Below, piece after piece: positions 25,601-32,742 of a stretch of DNA of 37,668 bases. How positions within the stretch are numbered: position 1 is the first letter of the stretch; every line of letters starts with the position of its first letter. Origin of the DNA: CAYGTK01 sp964352775. GTDB taxonomy: Bacteria; Bacteroidota; Bacteroidia; Chitinophagales; CAIOSU01. The notes under the pieces are model-generated. The model had not been told where the DNA came from and searched no databases. It saw only the letters and a program-made list of their open reading frames with translations. The stretch lies in assembly GCA_964352775.1 (NCBI GenBank), contig CAYGTK010000008.1:1-37668 (forward strand). The letters are read 5' to 3'. The position numbers and the translations under genes were made by a program.

Positions 25601-27845
25601 CTGTTGGATTCTGTTGCGTTGATGAAGCTGGGCTTCCTCCTGGGAATGTCCAGTTCCAACTAGCAGGGTCGCAAGTAGAATTATCAGCAAATGTTACTGT
25701 AGCTCCAGGGCATAGTTGAGTGCTTGGAGCTGAGAATGCTGCAACAATTCCAGATACCGTAATGAATTGTGTGCGAGTAACCTGATCGTTCCCAAATGCA
25801 TTAGCAGCAGTTAGTGTAACCGCATAAGTACCTGCTGTACTATATGTTACAGTTGGGTTCTGTTGAGTAGATGTGGCTGGAGTAGCTCCAGGGAAACTCC
25901 ATGACCAACTAGTAGGTGAGTAGGAGCTTAAGTCAGTAAACGTAACCGCCTGTGGTGCACAGCCATTAGTGATATTAGCCGTGAAATTGGCTACAGGTGG
26001 CACATTAGTATTTACAATAGTATCGGTAACACGAAAAAGGTCTAGCGCTGATTCTACCAAGTGTCCATCGCCAAGGTCGGCTGAGCGAAAACTGATCTGC
26101 ACATTGTTAGTAGGCGGTAAGAAATCGCTCACTAAAAATTCGTAAAAACTCCATTGATTACTGTTTGCCGTATTCACGTCCAGCAAGTCAACATCTACAC
26201 TAGCACTACCATTTGATATGGTTACTATAAGGCTGTCATCAGGGTTAGTACTACCGCCATCATTGTAGAACCAACGGTAATAACTGATCTTAGGTGTGTT
26301 GTAAGTAGTGAGATCCATTGCAGGCGAAGTAAGTACTACCTCTCCTCCATCAATGTCATCAGTACCTGCACCACCGCCACCGTTTCCAGTAACGTAAGCT
26401 TCGCTACCAAAGTCGTTAGGCAAGTCGTTTCCAGGGTTAGAAGGTACTCCGTTAAAGTTAGTTCCTACTGGCACACCGCGTGTCCAGTCTCCAGTAGTTG
26501 CAGTTGATGAGGTCGTCCAATCAAGATCGAGTACAAAATCATCATAATATCCACGGTCCACATCAATGGTAACTGATGTAGTAGAGGCAGATGTAGCTTG
26601 TATGTTGGTTACTTCTCCAGTTTCGTAGCCCCATTTAGCTCCATAAGCCGTATAAGTAGCTTCAATAACTGATAGGCTGAAATTTCCATTAGCATCGCAT
26701 GTAGCAGTATAATTTAATGGACCACTTGTTAATCTAACTTTTGCATTAGGAATGCCCGCTAGGGTATTAACATCACGAACTTGACCAGTTAATTGCGCTT
26801 GGATAGGCACGCTACATACTGTAGAGTTCAATAACTGAACACGGCGAGGGCTGTTGGTCAAAACCGTTATCATCCGAGCTTTCTGATCTTGAGTGAACAA
26901 GTTCATACACACATCGTTGGAGTAATCCATGTAGTTCTGTACCATATCGGTACTACCACATGAAACTGTAGTGGTTTGGCATCCTTGGTTTGATGCGTCA
27001 GATTCAGGAGTGTCATTACAAAAGTCGTCTGCTCCGCAACCACCATCGCCCCAAATGTGACGTAAACCTAACCAATGACCTATCTCATGCGTAGCAGTTC
27101 TACCGCGAGCTGAATTAGCACTTAATGTGCCTACTCTACCAGTAGCTAGGTAATTATTTACCACACCATCGGTCAATGCATTTTGCGCTCCATTAGGCAT
27201 ACCGGCCAATCCTGAACCTTCTGGAAATTGGGCATAACCCAGCAGACCTGTTCTAGAAAATCGAACAGACCACATATTAAAGTACCTATCAGTATCCCAA
27301 ATTGTAGCTGGCTTCAAGGTGCCGTCAATATCGTTGGTGCTCCAACTGAATTGACCTCCATTTACACGGTTAATACCTGGTTCAGGTAGCACATTACCAT
27401 TAGGGTCAACTTGAGCCAAACAGAACTCTATCTCAATATCAGCAGCTACTGCTCTAAAGGCCAAAGGGGTGTTTGTAGTATCAGCATTTAAACGACGGAA
27501 ATCTTCGTTCAACACATCTATCTGTGAAAGCACTTGTGCCTGTGAGATGTTCTCGCTAACACCAATAGCATCACCATCGTGCACTATATGGTTTATTACC
27601 GGAATAGTGTATACAATACGCCTTGCATTTGGGCTTTGCTGCTTAAACTGGGCTACTCTAGGGGCTAGCCATTGTTCAAAGTCATTTATAGAGGGTGCCC
27701 CAGGTATCAGTGCCCGTTGTATACTGTCTAATTGATGAGTAGCACAACGTTCATTACCGAGCTGAGCATTTATCGTTCCTGAATAGCTTGCACAAACGAT
27801 AGTTGTTAGGCACAACATAAGTGCCTTAATAGTAGTAGATGTCAT
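22617..27845 (-). CDS. Giant M43 metalloprotease with PKD, MAM-like and eight SprB repeats (array gene 3)
   Basis: A 1742-residue secreted protease. The signal peptide is followed by an M43 domain (about 75-345) with HEIGHWLGLRH (253-263) and the Met-turn QNYMDYSND. Then come a carboxypeptidase-regulatory-like domain (about 352-430, LTGQVRDVNTLAGIPNAKV), a MAM-like domain (about 435-610), two PKD domains (about 615-780), a second MAM-like domain (about 785-970) and a third PKD domain (about 975-1055). Eight SprB-type repeats (about 1060-1650) and a T9SS type A sorting domain (1665-1742, ISIYPNPTSG ... SGMYFIRI) complete it. PKD and SprB modules are adhesion or stalk modules in Bacteroidota gliding and chitinolytic proteins. 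The enzyme probably binds and degrades extracellular protein at the cell surface. It is 28 bases downstream of array gene 2 and 29 bases upstream of gene 4, so the three probably form one transcript. Confidence 0.93.
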   Translation of the reverse strand: MTSTTIKALMLCLTTIVCASYSGTINAQLGNERCATHQLDSIQRALIPGAPSINDFEQWLAPRVAQFKQQSPNARRIVYTIPVINHIVHDGDAIGVSENISQAQVLSQIDVLNEDFRRLNADTTNTPLAFRAVAADIEIEFCLAQVDPNGNVLPEPGINRVNGGQFSWSTNDIDGTLKPATIWDTDRYFNMWSVRFSRTGLLGYAQFPEGSGLAGMPNGAQNALTDGVVNNYLATGRVGTLSANSARGRTATHEIGHWLGLRHIWGDGGCGADDFCNDTPESDASNQGCQTTTVSCGSTDMVQNYMDYSNDVCMNLFTQDQKARMITVLTNSPRRVQLLNSTVCSVPIQAQLTGQVRDVNTLAGIPNAKVRLTSGPLNYTATCDANGNFSLSVIEATYTAYGAKWGYETGEVTNIQATSASTTSVTIDVDRGYYDDFVLDLDWTTSSTATTGDWTRGVPVGTNFNGVPSNPGNDLPNDFGSEAYVTGNGGGGAGTDDIDGGEVVLTSPAMDLTTYNTPKISYYRWFYNDGGSTNPDDSLIVTISNGSASVDVDLLDVNTANSNQWSFYEFLVSDFLPPTNNVQISFRSADLGDGHLVESALDLFRVTDTIVNTNVPPVANFTANITNGCAPQAVTFTDLSSYSPTSWSWSFPGATPATSTQQNPTVTYSTAGTYAVTLTAANAFGNDQVTRTQFITVSGIVAAFSAPSTQLCPGATVTFADNSTCDPASWNWTFPGGSPASSTQQNPTVAYPTQGTFPVTLQVTNAAGTNTVTIPNYVDVAIGGPVIALFEDFESNAFATNGWTVENPDNSLTWEIVTVGGSNQGDKAARVNIFNYNAAGQRDGLITPVLNLSAVTNTILSFEHAHRRFSGNESDSLIVYVSTDGGATFPDKVFARSEDGSGTFATSGQIGNVDFVPTIFDEWCFSGNLGSGCFTVDLSPYDGEASLRLKFELYNDYGNNIYLDNIDVSGICGVALTLPIANFSASDNEVCEGESITFTDASANNPTSWSWDLPGATPATSTQQSPTVVYNTPGTYDVTLTATNADGSDQLVQTAYILVDGAPIVNVSGTDVSCFGANNGAVSSTVNGSSPYTYAWSNGTQGVSLNALPAGSYTLTLTDANGCVSTASTSITEPTAIVPSVTQTNAACGQNNGEISVTATGGVTPLTYNWSTSATGGTVSGLTTGTYTVTITDATGCTLVSGYNLSNVNGPTVTINPVNPTCYNSFDGSASLQISGGNAPYTYAWSTGDNTPNIINLSRGPLSITVTDANSCQSVASITMVAPPELGLNTGASPTGCGAPSGRIEAYPNGGTTPYTYAWSNGQTTGVIDNLVAGTYTVTLTDANNCSVIRDADVNLPNVLSLSTSFTNATCGNSDGTASATGVGGSGPFTYAWSNGSTSSTVSSLAAGAYTVTLVDFNLCSASATITISDLGASFATLSPQDVVCGGGSDGIILSNVSGGNTPYTYNWSNGSNAPTLVGIPSGIYTLTVTDDNGCVTVTDTIVNEPSAINLSFNIIDVACGTKVGSALANVSGGVSPYTYAWSNGVTTANNDVLAAGAYTFTLTDVGGCVVVDNVALITEANLDITVTTYADTSNTGVGSATVTVNNGVPPYTYTWSNGETTSTASGLAASTYTVIVIDSSGCDTTVAATIGNFSSIWEADAEELISIYPNPTSGEVILNWTGTTVDAFEVYNAYGALVERRVVNSSITSEQLDWSELPSGMYFIRIIAGQVSITKKVSLSR
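22896..24664 (-). repeat. Eight tandem SprB-type protein repeats
   Basis: Eight units of about 73 codons. Each carries a Cys near its start (C-x-x-x-x-G), a core GG-x-x-PYTYAWSNG, an L-x-A-G-x-YTVTLTD segment and a second Cys (ANGC). Units keep the motifs but differ in DNA sequence, so duplication was not recent. The two Cys of each unit could form one disulfide. Confidence 0.85.
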
Positions 27846-27873
27846 TTAGATCCTGTTTTCCTTTAGCCCCTAA

Positions 27874-30800
27874 TTAATTTGTTTTTAACACTTTTTTGAT
27901 GGCGTGGTTCGATCCGGCTGTTAATTTCACGAAGTAGGTACCTCCAGGAAGAGCAGCCAGATCTAGGATGAGGTGATCGGTTGTAAGTTGTTTGTCGAAA
28001 GTTTGGGTGATTACCTGCTTACCCATTAAGTCAAATAGCTGCACTTTTACTGTACTTGCTTCTGGTAAGTTGTATTTCAAATTCAATGTTCCATCAGTTG
28101 GGTTAGGGAACATTTCGAAGCCTAATAGCTCACTTGCGTCTACAATGCCTACAGAACCAATAGTAGCACTTGCGGTAGACTGACAGCCCAACGCATCTAC
28201 AACTGTAACACTATAAGCACCAGCTGCTACATTGTTTAGCACAGCATTAGTAGAACCTGTATTCCATATATAAGATACAGGTTGCGTTCCTGAAGTTACA
28301 ATAGCCTCTACCCTTCCGTTAGATAAGCCCGGACCTGGGTTGATAGTATCAAGCCCTACAACCACAGTTCTATTTACATCTACTACGGTAACAGTTTCAC
28401 AACCAGAACCGTCAGTAACGGTAACGGTGTAAGTGTCAGCTGATAGGCCTGTTAAGCTTGTGTTTGGTAATCCATTACTCCAGTCAATTGTATAAGGTTG
28501 TTGTCCACCACTAACCAATATATCTATTCCGCCTAGTTGAGCATCAGAACAAACATCAGTACTTATAAAATCGACTGTTGCGCCTGAGTTATTCACTACT
28601 GCACTTCCAGCTACTGTGCAATTATCACCGTCAGTAAGGGTAACCACATAGGTGCCTGCTGATAAGTTACTTATGTTTTGTGTGGTTTCGCCATTACTCC
28701 ATTCATAAGAATATGGTGAAGTACCACCAGTAGCTGATACGCTTGCAGTTCCGTCATTCACTCCAGCACAACCTACATCAGTACTCGTAAAACTCAAAGT
28801 AGCACGCGACCCTGCTGATACGGTAACGCTACTAACATCAGTACAGTTGTTGGCATCGGTTAGTGTAACGGTATATGTACCTGCAGCTACGCCGCTTATT
28901 GGTGCATCGCTAACACCTGTGTTCCAAACGTAAGTGTATGGTGGTGTTCCGCCTGTAATATTGATAACAGATGCATCTCCATTCGTTTGTCCGCAAGTAG
29001 CATCATTAGCATTCAGTAAAGCAAACAAGTTATTTGGTTCGAAAATGCTTGTTGAAGCAACGTCTACACATCCGCTTGCATCCGTAACGGTAACAGTATA
29101 TGTTCCGCCCGCAGCATTGTTTATAGTTGCTGTGGTTTGATTAGTATTCCACAAATAGGTAAATGGTGAGTTACCTCCATTAATAGCTACAGATACGGAA
29201 CCATTGCCCGCACCAGCACATGTTATATTCACTCCACTTGCTGTAGCAGTTAATCCTCCTGTATTACCTACTGTAGTTGAAGCTGAAGTAGAACAACCAT
29301 TGGCATCGCTTACAGTAACAGTATATGTGCCAGGACTCAAAGAGCTTGCCGTAGCTCCATTTGCACCTGTACTCCAGTTGTACGTATAGCTCCCTGAGCC
29401 ATTACTTCCAGAAGCAGTAGCTGAACCATTGGCCTGACCACAATCAGCAGCAACAGAACTAGCTGTTGCGCTTATCGCATTAGTAGGCTGGGTAACGGCG
29501 GTACTAGCTGTAGCAGAACAACCATTAGCATCAGAAATAGTAACTGTATATGTTCCAGCAAATAGATTGGAGAGGTCTTTATCATTTGATCCATTAGACC
29601 ACTGATAATTATATGGAGTAGCCCCACCTGAAACGGTCAATGTGATACCACCTGTATTACTCCCAAAGCAAAGAGCCTGACTAGAAGAGGTGGAACCTGA
29701 TGGGTTCTGATTAACCGTTACATAACTTGTTTTGGTTTCGGTATCGCTTCCATCTAAGTTAGAAACCGTTAAGCTTACTTGGTAGGCACCGGCATTAGAA
29801 TAGCTTACTGTTGGGTTCTGTTGGCTTGAACTGCTTGGGTTACCACCTTGGAAACTCCATGACCAACTGGTAGGCGTGTTAGTAGACTGATCGCTAAAGG
29901 TTACCGCTTGGCCTTGACAGATGTTCTGCGTATTTGAAGAGAAATCTGCAACAGGAGGTTGAGCGGTTTGCCCTGGCTCGCAAACTATAGGCAAAATTAA
30001 GTGAGCCACGTTCAATTCCCAGCCACCATTTGCAGCTAGAGTACTGTAAGGGAACCACCCCCCATTATTACCCCATTGTTCCCATGCTGTTCCAGGAACA
30101 GGAAAACCATCTACAGTGGTTCCTAGTGCAACAGTATCTGCAGGGTCATTATAATTAAAATCAATACCTAAATAGAATGTCCCCGTAATAGTTACAGGAT
30201 TGGAAAAAGTTACATAGGTTTGACCATTTCCTGCAATATCAGCAGCAATACTAGCTATACTGATCTGTTCGCTAGCTAACACTGTACCTGGAGCACCAGC
30301 AGCACCATTATCATCCCAAACATTCACATTTATAGTAGTTGGATTAGCTCCATCTTCAGCTACGCCAAAGAATAATAAAGCACCTTCTATTTGATCACCA
30401 ACAGTCGCTCCTGTAAATATATCCGCTTTCGAAACATCTCCGAACACGTTGTGACCAGAGGCATAGCCACCACCCTGCGCACCTATTACGGTAAATTGGT
30501 TAGTGGTAAGGTTGGTTAATGTATCGCAAGTTCCACTACCCGTTTGAGGTACTACTGTTACATATGCTGGTTTGGTTTCAGTATCGGTACCATTTGCATT
30601 TGTTACTGTAAGCGATACCTGATAAGTACCCGCTGCATTATAAGTAATAGCAGGTGGGGTCTGCCCATTAAATGTAGTAGGTGTTCCACCATTGAAGGTC
30701 CAACTCCAGTTAGTAGGGCTGTTGGTAGATAGGTCACTAAAATTCACTTGACCACCTACTGGAATGGTTAGTGGAGTTCCAGAGAAATTAGCAATAGGCG

Positions 30801-32532
30801 CTGGTGAAACAGTATTGGTAGTAATGTTGATATTATCAATGAATACATTGTTCCCATAATCGTTCAATGCAAAGAAACCAAAGCGAACACTCTGCTGTCC
30901 AGAAAGATTAGAAAGGTCAATAGTGTTAGTTTGCCATTGGTTAGCAGTAGGAACAAATTCACTTGTAGTAGATGGCGCTGTAGCTAGACCTGGACCACCA
31001 TTTCGCCAGTTAAAAAAGTAAGTGTCTCCACAATCAGTAGTATATATTACATAAAGACTGTCCTCGTACTGTGTATTATATTGCGCATAGGCGTGGTCGA
31101 AAGTCAGCTCAGGGCTACTTGCCGAAGAGAAATCATAAAAAGGTGTGAAAATAACATCTTGGGCACCTTGCGAATTGTAATTGTAGTTATCCATAAAGGC
31201 AGATGCCGAGCTAGTACCAAAGCCACCAGCACTATTCGTTCTTGCCCATGTTACATCACCATCAGGATTCAATAATGACCAACCACCAGCTGGTGTAAAA
31301 GTGGTAGCTTGAAATCCTTCCTGCAATGGAAGGCTGTTGGAAGCGAAAATGGTAATGTATGTGTTCTTAGTTTCAGTATCCGTTCCTGCCACATTACTTG
31401 CTGTAAGTGTCACCGCATAAGTACCAGGTGAGTTGTAGGTAACCGTTGGGTTCTGTTGATTTGAAGAAGATGGAGAGCCACCAGGGAAACTCCAGTTCCA
31501 GTTAGTTGGATTGCCACTTGAAAGGTCAGTGAATGTAATAGATTCGCCCGGGCAACCATCGGTAACACTTGCCTCAAAATCAGCACTAGGCCCTTGAGGT
31601 ACACTGCTGTTACACCCGGGGCTAGAAAATAAGCTAGAACGGATCTGTGTTAGAACCGCGTTCATATAGTTTGCTTGATCAGTAGTATACATAGTTGGGC
31701 AAAAACTATAATCCATAAAATTCTCTACCATGTCACCTGGAGAAGGTGTGCCACAAGAATTATTTGCAGAACAACCATAATTGGGTCCGCTGGTTGTTGG
31801 TGTGTCGCTAAAACCATCATCGCCATTACCTGCTGTGCTACAAGAGCCATTTCCCCAAGGGTGTTCTAGACCTAAATAGTGACCTATCTCGTGAGTGGCT
31901 GTTCTACCATCACCACCATTAAAACCTAAACTGTAATCTAATACTAATCCATCAATGCTAGACCCGTGCATACCAGCTGTAGGCAAATAAGCATAGCCAG
32001 CCACTCCACCGGAAGACGTGCCGCAGATATCTACTATCCAAACGTTCAAATAGCTAGATGGGTCAATTGGGTTAGAACCTCCTGAAGAGGCTGATTTCAT
32101 GGTGTTTGGTTGTGTATTAGCGCTGTAACAAGAATAGTTGCTACTAACACGTATTGTTCTATCTAAGCAGAATTCGATCTCTGAATCAGCCGCTACGGGA
32201 ACAAAAGCTGAACGTGTGTTTGCAAAATCAGGATTCAATTTCCTAAAGTCTTCGTTCAAAGTGGTTATCATATTGTTGATCTGCGACTGCGCGATGTTAG
32301 CCGCCGAACTATTGTATACAACATGAACCACTACAGAGACTGTTCTTACTGCACGCTGACCACCACCATTGCTGTTGCGGGCCATAAGGCGCATTTGATT
32401 CAACTCGGCAGCGTAATTAGGGTCAAGTTGAATTTGTTGCTGTACGACCTCTTCAGAAAAACAGGCCTGTTGAGCAAAGGAAGGAATACTTAGGCAGAAC
32501 GCTGCCAATAGAATAGTAAGGATACTTTTCAT
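27874..32532 (-). CDS. Giant M43 metalloprotease with PKD domains and seven SprB repeats (array gene 2)
   Basis: A 1552-residue secreted protease, counted from the ATG at 32532 (MKSILTILLAAFCLSIPSFAQ, a clean signal peptide); the frame runs 10 codons further upstream without one. The M43 domain is about 60-310, with zinc motif HEIGHYLGLEH (214-224) and Met-turn ENFMDYSFC. A PKD domain, a MAM-like domain (about 395-580) and a second PKD follow. Next is a domain of about 190 residues I do not recognise (starts TCDTLTNLTTNQF, ends NVAHLILPIVCE), then a third PKD, seven SprB repeats (about 945-1462) and a T9SS type A sorting domain (last 82 residues, FEMFPNPTDG ... GGTYFVKLTAG). Its catalytic domain is closest to array gene 1 (SASSGGSN, GYAYLPT, HEIGHYLGL-HPWG in both). 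A terminator separates it from gene 1, so it probably starts its own transcript. Confidence 0.93.
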   Translation of the reverse strand: MKSILTILLAAFCLSIPSFAQQACFSEEVVQQQIQLDPNYAAELNQMRLMARNSNGGGQRAVRTVSVVVHVVYNSSAANIAQSQINNMITTLNEDFRKLNPDFANTRSAFVPVAADSEIEFCLDRTIRVSSNYSCYSANTQPNTMKSASSGGSNPIDPSSYLNVWIVDICGTSSGGVAGYAYLPTAGMHGSSIDGLVLDYSLGFNGGDGRTATHEIGHYLGLEHPWGNGSCSTAGNGDDGFSDTPTTSGPNYGCSANNSCGTPSPGDMVENFMDYSFCPTMYTTDQANYMNAVLTQIRSSLFSSPGCNSSVPQGPSADFEASVTDGCPGESITFTDLSSGNPTNWNWSFPGGSPSSSNQQNPTVTYNSPGTYAVTLTASNVAGTDTETKNTYITIFASNSLPLQEGFQATTFTPAGGWSLLNPDGDVTWARTNSAGGFGTSSASAFMDNYNYNSQGAQDVIFTPFYDFSSASSPELTFDHAYAQYNTQYEDSLYVIYTTDCGDTYFFNWRNGGPGLATAPSTTSEFVPTANQWQTNTIDLSNLSGQQSVRFGFFALNDYGNNVFIDNINITTNTVSPAPIANFSGTPLTIPVGGQVNFSDLSTNSPTNWSWTFNGGTPTTFNGQTPPAITYNAAGTYQVSLTVTNANGTDTETKPAYVTVVPQTGSGTCDTLTNLTTNQFTVIGAQGGGYASGHNVFGDVSKADIFTGATVGDQIEGALLFFGVAEDGANPTTINVNVWDDNGAAGAPGTVLASEQISIASIAADIAGNGQTYVTFSNPVTITGTFYLGIDFNYNDPADTVALGTTVDGFPVPGTAWEQWGNNGGWFPYSTLAANGGWELNVAHLILPIVCEPGQTAQPPVADFSSNTQNICQGQAVTFSDQSTNTPTSWSWSFQGGNPSSSSQQNPTVSYSNAGAYQVSLTVSNLDGSDTETKTSYVTVNQNPSGSTSSSQALCFGSNTGGITLTVSGGATPYNYQWSNGSNDKDLSNLFAGTYTVTISDANGCSATASTAVTQPTNAISATASSVAADCGQANGSATASGSNGSGSYTYNWSTGANGATASSLSPGTYTVTVSDANGCSTSASTTVGNTGGLTATASGVNITCAGAGNGSVSVAINGGNSPFTYLWNTNQTTATINNAAGGTYTVTVTDASGCVDVASTSIFEPNNLFALLNANDATCGQTNGDASVINITGGTPPYTYVWNTGVSDAPISGVAAGTYTVTLTDANNCTDVSSVTVSAGSRATLSFTSTDVGCAGVNDGTASVSATGGTSPYSYEWSNGETTQNISNLSAGTYVVTLTDGDNCTVAGSAVVNNSGATVDFISTDVCSDAQLGGIDILVSGGQQPYTIDWSNGLPNTSLTGLSADTYTVTVTDGSGCETVTVVDVNRTVVVGLDTINPGPGLSNGRVEAIVTSGTQPVSYIWNTGSTNAVLNNVAAGAYSVTVVDALGCQSTASATIGSVGIVDASELLGFEMFPNPTDGTLNLKYNLPEASTVKVQLFDLMGKQVITQTFDKQLTTDHLILDLAALPGGTYFVKLTAGSNHAIKKVLKTN
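28147..29711 (-). repeat. Seven tandem SprB-type protein repeats
   Basis: Seven units of about 73 codons with the pattern C-x-x-x-x-G, GG-x-x-PY-Y-WSNG, AGTYTVT-TDANGC. The last unit lacks the first Cys (INPGPGLSNG), as often happens at the C-terminal edge of such arrays. Spacing and sequence match the repeats of array gene 3. Confidence 0.85.
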
Positions 32533-32689
32533 CGCTGTATTTAAATATGACCTTTCAGCCAATTATCATTTGTGCTAATATCTCGTTCCACGAAAAGAAA
32601 CCACCCCTAGTGAAACAGTTTATAAAATTAAGGTTTACAAGCCTTTAAAAAAAACGAAGCCTTCTCGATCTCCACATCTTATATACAAA

Positions 32690-32722
32690 AAACGGCCCTG
32701 CCTTATGGGGTCAGGGCCGTTT
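32690..32722 (-). terminator. Strong terminator between protease genes 1 and 2
   Basis: An 11-bp perfect stem (AAACGGCCCTG / CAGGGCCGTTT) with an 11-base loop, followed on the minus strand by a T run (TTTTTTGTATAT). It starts 20 bases beyond the stop codon of the gene at 32743. It makes array gene 1 a separate transcription unit. Confidence 0.85.
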
Positions 32723-32742
32723 CATTTCTTAGCCAATTAAGT

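Noticed and set aside
28934..29389. Plus-strand open frames rich in Val/Pro/Ala opposite the SprB repeats
   Set aside because: They are antisense shadows produced by the Thr/Gly-rich coding of the protease repeats and lack starts, leaders or family features.
22896..29711. Long periodic repeats resembling a minisatellite or CRISPR array
   Set aside because: The period is about 220 bases, always a multiple of three, with protein motifs conserved and DNA diverged. These are coding SprB repeats, not a CRISPR or non-coding array.
32533..32562. A 10-codon upstream extension of protease gene 2
   Set aside because: It would place polar residues before a clean signal peptide that starts at the ATG at 32532.
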